Below, piece by piece: positions 36,677 through 48,634 of a stretch of DNA of 64,000 nucleotides; the first letter of the stretch is position 1, and each line of letters begins with the position of its first letter. A model generated the notes under the pieces. The model did not search any database. It was not told the origin of the DNA and was given only the letters and a program-made list of their open reading frames with translations. Made by a program: the position numbers and the translations under genes. The stretch is from positions 434,001 through 498,000 of the forward strand of contig CAJNYU010000114.1 in the NCBI GenBank assembly GCA_905331475.1. The letters run 5' to 3'. Source of the DNA: Rotaria socialis (taxonomy: Eukaryota; Rotifera; Eurotatoria; Philodinida; Philodinidae).

Positions 36677-37188
36677 ATGGGAGGCTGTTGCAGTGGATGT
36701 GGAAAATTTTGCAAAGACTTTAGAGAGTTCGTTTACTATATTTTAGTTAAGCTTTCATTTAATCATAATTTTATCTCAATAGTTTTGCCATACAGGGCAA
36801 TGTCATGGATTTAGCGGTTGGTCTTGTTATTGGTAAAGCTTTCGGCGATCTTGTTCAATCGTTTGTTAATGATTTACTGTTACCTCCATTCGGTCTTTTA
36901 CTCGGTGGTGTGGCGTTTACTAATTTAACAATAAAAATGCATAATTTTGCTTATCCAAAAAACCCACCTGTTGTACTTCGTTATGGTGCATTTATTCAGC
37001 ATTTTATTTATTTATTGGTCGTAGCGTTTGGGCTATTCTGTATAATTTTACTAGTGAAACGGTTGCGTGAAAGCAGGGAAAAACAAAAAGCACAAGAATA
37101 TACTCCGGTGCCGGAACCGAGCGAAGAAATTAAAGTATTAATGGAAATTCGGGATTTGTTGGGAGCTAAGACAGAGGCTAAAGCATAG
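36677..37188 (+). CDS. mscL: Large-conductance mechanosensitive channel MscL, copy 2
   Basis: Exon 1 is 36677-36726 and exon 2 is 36783-37188: lengths (50 and 406 nt), phase and 151-residue product are identical to copy 1. The donor is the weak GTTCGT; the acceptor is CAATAG. Features: MGGCCSGCGKFCKDFR, FAIQGNVMDLAVGLVIGKAF, FVNDLLLPPFGLLLGG, TM2 FIYLLVVAFGLFCIILLVKRL and the C-terminal helix EEIKVLMEIRDLLGAK. Copy 2 keeps the more bacterial-looking start of TM1 (QGNVMDLAVG). The copies share roughly 60% of residues, concentrated in the TM1-loop region, so the duplication is old and both look maintained. The stop is followed by AATAAA signals in a short repeat. Confidence 0.93.
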
Positions 37189-37231
37189 CTATGAACAAGT
37201 TCATTTTTTTTGTGTGTTTTTTTTTTTAACA

Positions 37232-37295
37232 AAATTGAATAAAATTTCTAGTTTATCTTAATGAATAAAATTTCTAGTTTATCTTAATGAATATA
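37232..37295 (+). repeat. 26-bp tandem duplication carrying poly(A) signals
   Basis: The unit GAATAAAATTTCTAGTTTAT plus CTTAAT occurs twice, with a third partial copy (GAATATAATTTCT), directly after mscL copy 2. Each full unit contributes an AATAAA, so the gene has duplicated cleavage signals. Confidence 0.85.
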
Positions 37296-40200
37296 ATTTC
37301 TCGACTAGTAAAATATTTTGAATGCGTAATCAAGCCGAATCAGTCAACTGTATGCAAATATCACTTAATTTATACAGGTTTTCATACGATGACTAAGTAT
37401 CCGATCCTCTTCAGTAGACATCAATCTAAAATCGTGCAATCAAGCAAAATCATTTTGAAAGTATCGTATTTAAATAAAATATTGGCTCAAACTAGTTGCT
37501 AGATTACTCGAAATATCTTCTCAGAACTTCAATCTTAAATTAAAATCATATTTCCCTACCACATCAATATTAGAAGATGCCTGCTTTTTCCACGACAGTA
37601 AGAAATTAACGAGACCAATAAAACCACACATTTATTTTTTATATCATGCTTTCGAAAAGAATATAGGATAATAGAAACCCATCGTGTCCGTGCAAAAGTT
37701 GAATCTGAAAAGGTTTTAGAAAAGAATCAACTTTTTTCTTGATCAAGAAAAACAAAATTTCCTTTTAGTTCGTGTGCTAACAATATTTTCGAATATTATT
37801 ACATAGTTTATTATGACTGTTAAATGAGACTCATCGTTCTTCTTCTCTATAAACTTCTATCGATCAATGACAGTAATGGTGCTCACACGAGAAAATAGTC
37901 TCTAATTATTATAAGCTATTTAAAAATAAATGTTTATTGATCATCCATTGAAATTGAAGTAAGAAAAAGAAGTTCAACGTATACTTTTGAATAATAAATA
38001 AGTCTTCAAATATTCTTTTTTTTAAGTAGATATTTGTTTTACAATATTAATTTAGTAGGATTCTCTATAGCTCTCGTATTTTTATTTCCAATTTTCTTTT
38101 AAATTAAACTGAAGTCATACGTAAATATTGCCATTGTTATCATAACAAACAAAACAGTAAAACTCTCTTTTTGTCTTGCCCGTCGGCTACACACGCATGA
38201 TTTATGTAGCTGTAAGCTCTTATGTGTTCATCTTTGTTCGAAGCAAAAAGAGAAAGACAGAAAAGAGAAAGATCCGTGCTATTTCTGCTGGGAAATCTAT
38301 TTTTAAAAGTTTCCGTTCGTGAAGTGCGAGTATGCTTTCGAGAAGGTTAGTTCTCGTTGATTAGTTTTATATGAAGTTTCTAATGATGCAGTTTTTATTG
38401 AACGAGTACGGGGTTGAAAATTTTGAATCAGCTGATATACTGCATGGTTCCAGGTCAAAGTAAGCACTCTCACTAAGTCATAGTATAAATGAAGGTGATA
38501 GATTTTAGTTCAAGCATATGATCAAACATCATTACGATTGTTGTGAGTTTTTATTTCAACCTCTATAGACACTGAAAACTATAGTTTACAAATCTAAAAT
38601 TTTAGTTTTTCGTGATTCTTACTAGCATTTGATGTTTTCTCTTGTTCAATTGCTTCAAAAAAAAGTTCAGTATACCAAGATATTTTACGTCAAGAAGAGT
38701 TAAGATGATTGGTTTTCTTGCATTCATATTACAAATAACAATTGCTAACTGAACTGGGGCTTCATCGTCCAGTTTGCAAATGTTTTACTCAGTTTTTGAT
38801 CAAACAACTGATGAGATTATGTACTTTTTATTAGCACGAAAAACTGACTTAAAATATTAAGATAAGTAGCACAGAAAGACGAAGTGAAAAATCGATAAAT
38901 AATTCAAAAAATAGCTTTCCAACATGATGTTTTTCGATCAGTATGAAATATTCATTCAGGTCATATTTTAGCGATAAATTCTGTTGTTCCTCATTGTTTG
39001 AAGAACGAAACAAATCTGAACGTATATATAAATATGCGATCATCAGTCAGTTTTGTGATATTTGTTGACCTCGTAGTGAGGCTATATTGTTTAGATGCTT
39101 TGTGTGGATCCCGTAATAGAAAGGGGGAAAAACTCATTTCGGCATTTCTAGCCATTCGAATGACTCGGAAAGAGTTTCTTCCGTCTTGATAAAGTCTCAA
39201 TCGTAACTTTCAGGCGGTGACTGCTTTCTATCGTATCTCTACTTCAATACTTTCGTACAAGCGACTTTCATAGAATTTATTGTCAAACCGAAATTTTATA
39301 TTGATTCAACTGTCTGTTTCAGTTTCTGATTCTTATCAATATATGTGACAAAGGAAACTAGTAGACGTGGACTAACAAGATGATGGTTTCTTATGCTGCA
39401 AATATAGAAGATATTTAAACAATCGACGAAAAATCTAAAAAATCATCATCATCAAACGTTTCCTAATCACTGTAAACCATTGCAATGCTTACTAAAATAT
39501 ATTTTATATTCGAATTGTATTTTCACTACTAAAACTATATAGATACAGCGAAGTGACTAATGAAAATTCAAAATTTTAACACAATTGAGCTTCTCATACA
39601 GTTGTATTTTATGAAGCTTTTGTTACTATAGCAGAAGCTGAGCTATTTTCTTATCTCTTCTACTTGAATGAAAATAATGCCGTTTACGACGACTAGAAAT
39701 ACTTTTAATAAATATTAACTTCATTCGAACTAAAGGAATTTTGATGCAAAGACTGGTTTTTTTTGAAGATTTCTCATTCATCTTGAACTAATCTAACAAA
39801 TTATCGAAATAGGAAACTCGTTGCGAATTCGATAGTTTCATATTTTTTATAAGTTTCGAAACAAATTTGCACTTGAAAAAGTTCTTAAATTTCACATATA
39901 ATGCAAAAGAAATCTACATGTACATAACACGCAAAACAAAAATCGACGATTTTCTTTATGTTTTAAAACGATTTATAATCATGTGAACATCTATTCATCG
40001 ATAATTGTCACCACTTGTCTGAATCGATTCCTATGTTGATAATGCATCGTTCGTCAGCACGTTGCGCCCCCCATAAAATTGCTTTCGTTTGCTCGACTGT
40101 AAATCGGGCGCAGGTCACACATATATTTATATACATATGCGAACACGAGAAAAGTACTCATTTTCTTCCCATGCATAATCAGAAGCGAATACAGTCATAC

Positions 40201-40329
40201 ATTTCTTTTTCATCTTGTGCATGTGTGGCATTCGAACGAGAAAAGAAAAAGAAGTCTGTTCTGTTGTTCTTTCTTTTTTTTCACTCTCGTTCTATCCAAT
40301 GCTAAAGTACAATTTGGCATTCTAACCAT
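37296..40329. other. Intergenic, nothing recognised
   Basis: 3 kb of AT-rich sequence. Open frames at 38.8-39.2 kb and 40.0-40.3 kb overlap on both strands and show no domain or composition signal. The end of this region is the promoter of the glycosyltransferase. Confidence 0.5.
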
Positions 40330-41376
40330 ATGTACAATCGGTTAATGCGTGGATTCTCAGTTATCTTTCGTAAATACTTTTTTCTATGGCTGCTTATGAT
40401 CTCTGTTTGGATTCTAATTTATTTAATGATATTGAGTCTCATCAGTTATGCATTACAGTCAATCAATAATAATAACACCAATAGCGACATTTATTCATAT
40501 TTCAAAGTAAAAACGCCAAATTTCGATCATATTCCTACGACGTTACCTATTCATGATGTTCTTCTTGTTATACGTACTTCTAAATATACTCAAAGATCCC
40601 GTATGCCAGTCATTCTCAAAACATGGTTTCAATTTTCTCCCGATACAACTCATATAACTACAAACGGCGATGCAAAATATGTTCATCAGTTTCTTTCTAA
40701 ACAATATCATGATCATGTGCATTCAACTACATGTAAACAGGCGCATTCCATTCGTGATTTATGTTGTCACAGTGCATCAGAATTTCAGATTTATTTCGAA
40801 AATAAACATAAATATCGATGGTTATGTCGCTTTGATGATGATCAATATGTAAATGTACCATTACTTATTCACTATTTAAAACAATTTTCTCCTGATACAC
40901 AACCATTATATATTGGTAAACCAAGTATGCAAGAACCAAAGCGTGGTCATGGTATAGATTTTTGGTTTGCAACATATGGCGGTGGTGTTTGTTTTTCTCG
41001 GGCGCTTTTAAAAATGATTCGTAATGATGTTCAACCGAATAATAACTTTATGGAAGGATGTATATCATCAAATTATCCTGATGATACACATATAGCTTAT
41101 ATACTTCGAGTAAATTATAATATTAACTTAACTGTTGCAAATGATTTTCATCATCATATTGAACGAAATTTATTTACTAATTTAACAAGTCCATCGAATA
41201 TTGATCAAGCTATTACACTCGGTTTTAAAGGTAATAACGTGCCTAGATTTGTACCTCTAGTAAAAAATGATGTGTTTCATATGCAAACATTACATTGCTT
41301 ATTATATCCGGATGCAAATTGCACGCGTTTGTTAAGAATTTTAATAAATAAATTTTACGAAGACAAGAAAAGTTAA
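40330..41376 (+). CDS. Fringe-like beta-1,3-N-acetylglucosaminyltransferase (GT31)
   Basis: Single exon, 348 residues. A type II signal anchor (about 15-45, FFLWLLMISVWILIYLMI) precedes a short stem and a luminal catalytic domain. The domain starts at DVLLVIRTSKYTQ...RMPVILKTWF, has the metal-binding triad DDD at 169-171 (CRFDDDQYV), then YGGGVCFSRALL and SNYPDDTHIAYILR, all in the order of Fringe enzymes. Paired Cys flank the triad region as in Fringe (CKQAHSIRDLCC). Fringe adds GlcNAc to O-fucose on Notch EGF repeats in the Golgi; whether this copy acts on Notch or another O-fucosylated protein cannot be read here. Length matches the family (about 320-380). The start is the first Met before the anchor. 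Confidence 0.9.
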   Translation: MYNRLMRGFSVIFRKYFFLWLLMISVWILIYLMILSLISYALQSINNNNTNSDIYSYFKVKTPNFDHIPTTLPIHDVLLVIRTSKYTQRSRMPVILKTWFQFSPDTTHITTNGDAKYVHQFLSKQYHDHVHSTTCKQAHSIRDLCCHSASEFQIYFENKHKYRWLCRFDDDQYVNVPLLIHYLKQFSPDTQPLYIGKPSMQEPKRGHGIDFWFATYGGGVCFSRALLKMIRNDVQPNNNFMEGCISSNYPDDTHIAYILRVNYNINLTVANDFHHHIERNLFTNLTSPSNIDQAITLGFKGNNVPRFVPLVKNDVFHMQTLHCLLYPDANCTRLLRILINKFYEDKKS

Positions 41377-41434
41377 TGCAAACAAAATTCTGTTTATTCA
41401 TTTGTTTCTCGTGGCGAAATTATGATCTTAAATA

Positions 41435-41435
<1 letters not shown>

Positions 41436-41467
<32 letters not shown>
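41436..41467. repeat. (AT)n microsatellite
   Basis: About 15 AT dinucleotides just downstream of the glycosyltransferase stop. Confidence 0.95.
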
Positions 41468-41469
<2 letters not shown>

Positions 41470-41869
41470 GACAAACTAAACAAGCGTTCTTCAATACAAA
41501 TGGATAAAAGAGAAAAATAAAATATTCTGTAAAGCATTTCGTGAATAACGAACAAAATCTAGACAAAAGAAAAAATGAATTTTTAATCACTTGTTATGAT
41601 CGTCCTTTTGTTTTCGAAAAAAAAGCTATTTTCATGGAGCATTCAAATATTTTATGAACAAGATAAAAATCGCTGATTTCGTCGTTTCATAAAACAAAAC
41701 CAGCGTAGAGCAAATGGAAACACAAGGCAAAGTGCTTATGGAGTATATTAATTCTAAAAATTGCATAATATGTACATGTAGGCTGGGATTTTGTTTAGAA
41801 AAAATAATCATTATAGTTTAAATGTAGCAGTTAAATGACTAGCTATGTCAAAGAAAACAGTATCTTTTC

Positions 41870-43100
41870 TTATCCCATGTCCGATGTTGATGAAGTTTGA
41901 TTATGTTGTTGAACAGCAGAATTGGATGATTGCTGTTGTGCATTAGTTGTAGCTGCTGTCGCAGGTGTTTCAAGATTAAGTAATAATTGGGATAACCATT
42001 TTTTAGTCGACGAATCGTCTGTAAGTACGGCATCCTATAATAATAAAAAGCATTTCGAAATGTTTTTCTCTTAAAAATCAATTACGAATGTATGATCTTT
42101 GAGACAATCCGGAAGGCATGATCGAAGAGCTTCACGAGCACGAGTATTATCCGATAAACGCAAATAACATCGAATAATATGTTTCAATAAACGACCACTT
42201 GCTTCTCGTTGCTATCGAAAACAAATAACTAAATTATATCGTTTAAGAAACACAGGATGTTCAAACCTGCTGAAGAACCATTCGTCCAAGAACCATTGCA
42301 ACATGTGAAAAACGATCAAATGTTTCACACATATAACTTAATCCCGAATCATCGGCAAGAATTTTTTGTAAAATAAATGTTGCAACAGTTTTCGATAATT
42401 CACTGCCTGATTGCATTATACGCAATGATAATGGAATGATTTCTGTTGTTAATAGGAAATTGATAACTTCTGTTTCATCGGTTTTAACAAGTGCACCAAT
42501 AACGCCTAAGGATGTTAAACGAAGATATTCAAATGGTCTTGTTGATGATTTTGTATTTAAGAATGGATAAAGAAATAGTGGAACATTTGCTTGAATGAAA
42601 AGCGTACGTGTTTCTGGATGTGATGCAATACATTGTAACAAAGCCAATGCATTGCAAACGCGATTGGACTGTTGAGCAGTTAATGTCGGTGGATTAATGT
42701 ATGGATAAACTGAACTAAATCATAGGAGAAGAAGAAAATAAAAAATACGATAGATAATAAAAATAATGACATACATCACTTCATATAGCAATACAGCAAC
42801 AGATCCAAATGAATGCCAAAGTAAAACAGCTAGATCAGAAACTTTTTCTCGTTTACGACTTAATTCCATTAATGCTGCTTCTCGTGTCGTTGACGAAAGT
42901 AATTCAGTTATCCAACTGGCGATACGCTCACGTGATACAGGTGCATTACTAGCATTTGATGCTGGCTGATTGGAGTTTGTACTCGAATTATTAGATGTTT
43001 GATTACCGATTACGGCGAATGATGGGCCATTATTACCGACATTAGATGAAGTAATTGAACCAGGAGAAGGATTTAAAGATGATGATGATCCTATGTTCAT
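41870..43100 (-). CDS. CNOT9: CCR4-NOT complex subunit 9 (CAF40/RQCD1)
   Basis: Four exons on the minus strand: 43100-42775, 42714-42267, 42211-42086, 42034-41870, giving 354 residues. A Ser/Asn-rich N-terminal tail (about 1-55) leads to the highly conserved armadillo-type domain: [127 protein letters not shown], all near-identical to animal CNOT9. The C-terminus is Gln/Ser-rich. CNOT9 docks GW182 and other repressors onto the deadenylase complex. All introns are short GT-AG, and the acceptor-like TTTTTAG about 35 bp upstream of the ATG may mark the 5' end. Confidence 0.96.
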
Positions 43101-44483
43101 TGTACGAACGTGTAACGGAAAATATCTAAAAATGATTGAATTAGATACAGTAACTGAAATATGAAATCTATTTTTTCGACGGCGTTTGTGTAAAATTTTT
43201 CATTTTACCTTTCAAAATTTGTTTTTCTACTGAGTTATTTCGTATACATTTATTGAAAGGTGAAACAAGTAGTTTGGATTTTTTACAAATTTTTTCCTAG
43301 GCTTTACTTGTTGATCTTTTCACTTGAAATCGGTTAGTTTTTCGATGAATTCTATTGGTTTGATCGATAAACCCATTATAGTTAATTGAAAGTGATGTCG
43401 CTAACTTATATGGCTGTTTACGAGGAAACCGATGATGCCACGATATTTCAAAGCGAATGAGTAAAATTCTTCCGGCGACTGAAGAAAACGACTTGTGTTG
43501 TTTTTCTTTGATCAATTATTTATGATTATCTCTGGTGATTGAAAATTATTTGTTTTGAAGAGTTCTTTATAAATGATAAAGAAATCGATGCTTTTGACGA
43601 ATGAAATGATCATACAAAAAAAGAACCATGAAAATATTGCCAGAAGATTTTCTTTCGAAATCTACGATTACAAAATAAATGTGTTGATCTCGATTTATTT
43701 ATAACACCAACTTATGTAGAGACATGCGACAAGGACGGAAGAAAAAACAACAACCATCACCAAGATAAGTATGTACAGTGTCTCGCAAAATATCGATCAA
43801 CGATATCCATTACAATGTGTGTATTCAAAATTTTTAGTCGTAGTCACGTTTTTGGTTAAGTATCATTCTGACGGCAACTAAGATGTACCAAAACGTGAAT
43901 AGTTGCTACTTTTAAAATCGAATCCGAAAGCTATATCTATGTTTGTTTTTTTTCTCTACGTAAATATTAAAATTTTTCATCAGATCGCAATAGCCATTTT
44001 TTAAATATACGGTTTCATGCCTCATGGAAAGATGAAACACGATTTGACTTTTATTATATATACTTCTCAAAGGAAGAATTTAGGCTTATGTGTTGTTTTG
44101 ACTTTTAAAAAACGATAAAAGAAATTATGAATCTTACGCGCGAAGAAGTGAATTCTGTATTCTTCTTCTTTAAACACACTATTTTTTCAATATAAACGAA
44201 CTGCAATTGTGTGAAATGAACAAAGAATGTTGCTAAAACGATTGATTCTACTTTAGAAAGTTCGTCAATATCATTAACTTTTAAATGCCATCGATTCATG
44301 CATTATCATCTAAATTACAATCAATTTCATCGGTAAACGACAACATAGAGCTTCAATTCCATAGTTTCAGTTTTGTATTAATAGCAACAAAAACTTGACG
44401 ATGAAATCCATAGCATTTTGAATACTCATACCATAAGTCACATACAGACATATTCATATTTTAACAAAGATATTCCAGAAAAT
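43101..44483. other. Intergenic between divergent CNOT9 and the PKA-like kinase
   Basis: 1.4 kb shared upstream region. Short minus-strand frames (43297-43515, 44105-44299) look like chance. No repeat array or RNA gene was seen. Confidence 0.5.
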
Positions 44484-46397
44484 ATGTCACCGGGTGAACT
44501 TTCATCGAATTTCGTCTATGGTAATCCTCACGAAAATCTTCAACAGATAGAAAGTTTTGAAAAACGCTATCAATTTTCATACAAAATCGAACGCGAACTT
44601 GATTTACATAAATTCGAACTTATTATGACACTCGGACAAGGATCATTCGGTGAGATATGATCACATTCAAGAGTTCTCTAAGCTTCTAATTATATTTAAT
44701 ATAGGCCGAGTTTTATTAGTTGTATTTGAACAAAACAAAATTGAATACGCTCTCAAAGTTTTAGATAAATCAAAAATTGTCAAATATAGTCAAATAAAAC
44801 ATGTTCAAAGTGAAATACGTATTCTCAATGCTATTAAACATCCGAATATTATCATAATGCATTCTTTATTTAAAGATAATTCATATATTTATGTTCTTAT
44901 GGAATATGTAATTGAAAAAGATTAGGAAAATTCTTGTCTAGAAATATTATCTTTTCAGATTGGTGGTGGTGATTTGTTTGGCTATATAAATAGATTAAAA
45001 TTTTTTCAAGAAAATGTAACTTCATTTTTTGCTGCTCAAATCGTTCTTGTATGAAGTAAAAGTTTCTGTCTTATCTGCAGCGCTCATGAAACAATTTGTT
45101 TTAGGTGTTCGAATATTTGCATCTTTTTAATATCATTTATCGAGATTTAAAACCTGTGAGTTTCGTACATGATTGACATGTATTATGATGAAGAGAAAAC
45201 AAAATAAGAATTTAGGAAAATATCTTGGTCGATCATCATGGTTATTTAAAGGTAATCATAGCTATTTTACATTTGATTATAAAAGTAGACGATGTGGATG
45301 AGGATATTTCTCAAAATAAGATATTGAACTTGATTTAACAATATCTTCATCATGTTTATTCGGCGAAGTTCTTTGAAATATTGCTGTGAAAAATACTGCA
45401 TCATAATATTTCTCACAAAAACTACTACTTTTTAAGCTGCGATTTGTATGAAAATATCTGCATAGAATTTTGTTTATGCCAATGATACATTATTAACATC
45501 ATTGTAATATGTCTGAAGTAACAGATTAGACGCGGAAAGTTTTTCAGACTATTGATAACCCATTTAGATCTACATAATGTCATATATATTTTCGATATAA
45601 AAGTGATTTTCCAGCTAAGAAACTTCATTTGTAAGAGCAAGGATAAAACTACTGCATATTCTACTTTTAACCATATGATGGATTTTAGCTAGCTGATTTT
45701 GGTTTTTCCAAACGGATTCAACAACGAACATTTACACTTTGTGGTACACCTGATTATTTCAGTCCAGAAATACTTCAATATAAAGGTATTCTGTACGAAT
45801 TCGATTTCAAAAAACAAACGATCTCTATTAACATATTTCAAGGTCATGGCAAACCAACAGATTGGTGGACTTTAGGAGCAAGAACGCCCGCTATGAAGTT
45901 TTTTTTATTTATAATCAAATAAAATTCTTCTTGTCATAGGTGTTAATTTATGAAATGAATACTGGTAATCCACCATTTAAAGGTCAATCTGATCTCGTTT
46001 TATTTGAAGCAATATGTCGGAAGAAACCGCCTATGCGAACTGGTTTTACGTTGAATTTTAAAAAGATTATACTTGATTTACTTGAAAAAGATCCAACAAA
46101 ACGATTGGGTTCGAGTTCAAAAGGATCGGCAGCAGTTAAAGAACGTTAGTTATATTTACATATATTGAAATTTAAAAAACCAAAACACTCGTTATATTAA
46201 TTAACTAATTATTAGATCCATGGTTTATTAAAATAAATTTTCACGCAATTTACACACAACAAATTCCATCACCATTCTATCAATATGTGATTACTAGATC
46301 AATAGACGATTGTCGTCAAGAATCAATAGTACGAAATGAAGAACCGTTAGTTGTTGCTGAACAAGATTATTATGAAGAATATTTCAAGGATTTTTAG
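44484..46397 (+). CDS. cAMP-dependent protein kinase catalytic subunit-like (AGC kinase)
   Basis: Nine exons: 44484-44649, 44705-44907, 44959-45048, 45105-45155, 45216-45251, 45689-45785, 45843-45877, 45940-46144, 46216-46397; in phase they give 354 residues, close to PKA-C (about 351). Motifs in order: glycine loop [21 protein letters not shown] (catalytic Lys), [34 protein letters not shown], activation segment [14 protein letters not shown] with the Thr phosphorylated by PDK1, DWWTLGVLIYEM, HPWF, and a final FxxF (FKDF) hydrophobic motif as in PKA. SPE replaces the usual APE, and the loop reads GTPDYF where GTPEYL is standard. The intron after exon 7 begins GC (GGA|GCAAGA). The start at 44484 (MSPGEL) is the first ATG in frame; an upstream exon is possible. 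PRKX-type is an alternative. Confidence 0.88.
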
Positions 46398-46828
46398 TAC
46401 AAATAATTACATACTTATTTACATGACTTAATTTTGACCCTTACCTTAACTAAATTTGAACAATAAACACTGCCTTTCTTTTTGTCTCTTAGTTTCTAAT
46501 AATGGATACCCTATTATAGAACGTGAGACGATACAGATATACTGCACGCTACTATATTTCAAGCATGAAATGTAAGTTTTTATGAGCGCATTGACGTCTA
46601 ATGTTGTCTTTATTTATTGAAATAAAAAATATTTAATATAATATCATTCATATCTTACTGTTTACCTGTTTTGATGTTTGTCGTGTTCTTCCTTTTCACC
46701 TGTACATAAGCAATCAGATACATTCGTCAGAAATGACAACATGAGCGGAGGAGGTTTCGCGTGACACTGAAAAATAGACAGAAAAACATCACCATATAAT
46801 TAATAGTAAGACATCGTAGAAATCAATA

Positions 46829-48634
46829 ATGCTCCCGTCGAAATTCGAAAAATTACCCGATGAAATTATTCTTGAAATTTGTCTTTACCTGAGGCCATTT
46901 GAAATTATTAATGGATTTGGACAACTTAATACACGTCTAAATCGAACAATTAGTCAATTTCGACGTAATGCAGATATTCACCATTTAACCTTTGATCAGT
47001 ATCAACGGTGGTATTCGCATCTCTTACCTGATACAGCAGAATATATCATAAATTTAGTTTTAAGTAATTGGAATTCACCAGGACAAATTTGTCGGTTTAA
47101 TAAATCAACAGAAAACTATACTTCACTTTATAATTTATTGCCCAATCTAAAACAATTGCGATTAATTGATTTTAGTAATGAAGATATTGATATTCTTCCA
47201 AAGTTAGCCATGATTGATAAAATACTAATCGATATTGATGGATTAAAACCACTACTACAAACAACAAAACATCTGCTCGATTATTACCTTTTCTGTTCAT
47301 CTTTTTCGTTTAAAGAAATACGTCTTTGGATTGGTGAAGGTGGTATTAGATTACAACATAGTGCAAAATTACGAGTAAATCCATGTCTTGAACAATTGAC
47401 AATCGTTGTAGCACACGTCGATGATCTTATTTTACTCTTTAAACGTGCACCAAATCTTATTAAACTCTATGTAGAAATTAGTGCATTTTCATCGAGTAAA
47501 TCCTATGAATATGTAACTTATGCAATAATGCCAAAAAAATTAATAGATTTTCATATTCAAACCAATGCTCAAAAAGCTCTCACATTTGAAGGCCTATTCA
47601 TAATTATGATACATATACCAACCATTAAACGTCTTTCATTTGATATTGAAACTTATGATATAGATTATGGCGATGGTCTTTGTTGGCTGTTATTAATATC
47701 ACGTTTACCTAATTTAAAAAGTTTATGTTTTAGAATACGTATTTGGATAGGAACAGGAATTAAATCCATCGATATCAATCCATTTATTGAATCATTCGAA
47801 CGAGCAAACTTACCGATTGTTTGTTATGCTGACAAACGAGTTATTTATATTGATACAATTCCATATGATATGCATGAATTCAAAACAAATACGTGCGTAA
47901 CAACTTCGCCTACAGTTAAATATGCTAAAACAACAGACGAAGAATTATATCGAAGACGTCCTCATGGTGTACAATCACTTTTATTATGTACGCGACATGA
48001 ACAAACATCGATAGATGATTGGTTATACGTGTTAAATCGTTTTCCATATATTCGAGCTCTTGAGCTAACGGCCGTGAATATCATTGAGCAAACAAATCTC
48101 AATGAACAATTACGTTTACCTCGTCTTATCGCATTGAGATATGTTCGATCTACACGATGTGAAATAAATATACCATTTTTCCTATTATTAGTAGCGAATA
48201 GTAACGTAAGTCCTGCTCTTCGCGCTTTAACAGTTATGTACGGCGATATAATTCATCTATGTAAACGTTTATCGAACTTTACTTTTCATCGGTTACAAGA
48301 ACTTTGGCTATTCGGTAGTGATACAGATGGTCGTATTATTGTAAAAGATATTGATTTATTACTCAGTGCATTTCCAAATCTACATCATCTTTCGTTTGTA
48401 ATGCATTCAAGTAGATGTTTGAATAGAAATCTTGAAAAAATTATTGAAATGATTCTTCTAACATTACCAAATCTAATTAGTTTTCGACTTATTTGTAGAC
48501 GAGGTTCATTGCAGCTACCTATATTAGGTGATAATGATAAACGCAAAATTTGGATTAGACGAGTATGTGGTTTAAATGATAATGAAGAAATCTATTGGGT
48601 AATCAATAAAAAAGAAATATCAATTTGGAAATAA
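46829..48634 (+). CDS. F-box protein with leucine-rich repeats
   Basis: Single exon, 601 residues. The N-terminal F-box (about 6-45, FEKLPDEIILEICLYLRPFE) should bind Skp1 and recruit the protein to an SCF ubiquitin ligase. The rest is a long run of irregular leucine-rich repeats (LPNLKQLRLIDF, LPNLKSLCFRIRI, FPYIRALELTAVN, FPNLHHLSFVMHSS), the likely substrate-binding part. F-box/LRR genes without introns are strongly expanded in bdelloid rotifers (family knowledge). Substrate unknown. The start is the first Met, directly before the F-box. Confidence 0.88.
   Translation: MLPSKFEKLPDEIILEICLYLRPFEIINGFGQLNTRLNRTISQFRRNADIHHLTFDQYQRWYSHLLPDTAEYIINLVLSNWNSPGQICRFNKSTENYTSLYNLLPNLKQLRLIDFSNEDIDILPKLAMIDKILIDIDGLKPLLQTTKHLLDYYLFCSSFSFKEIRLWIGEGGIRLQHSAKLRVNPCLEQLTIVVAHVDDLILLFKRAPNLIKLYVEISAFSSSKSYEYVTYAIMPKKLIDFHIQTNAQKALTFEGLFIIMIHIPTIKRLSFDIETYDIDYGDGLCWLLLISRLPNLKSLCFRIRIWIGTGIKSIDINPFIESFERANLPIVCYADKRVIYIDTIPYDMHEFKTNTCVTTSPTVKYAKTTDEELYRRRPHGVQSLLLCTRHEQTSIDDWLYVLNRFPYIRALELTAVNIIEQTNLNEQLRLPRLIALRYVRSTRCEINIPFFLLLVANSNVSPALRALTVMYGDIIHLCKRLSNFTFHRLQELWLFGSDTDGRIIVKDIDLLLSAFPNLHHLSFVMHSSRCLNRNLEKIIEMILLTLPNLISFRLICRRGSLQLPILGDNDKRKIWIRRVCGLNDNEEIYWVINKKEISIWK

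Noticed and set aside
40015-40305. 96-codon ORF before the glycosyltransferase
   Set aside because: Composition follows homopolymer tracts (Lys/Phe runs), no splice or domain support; more likely promoter/5' leader.
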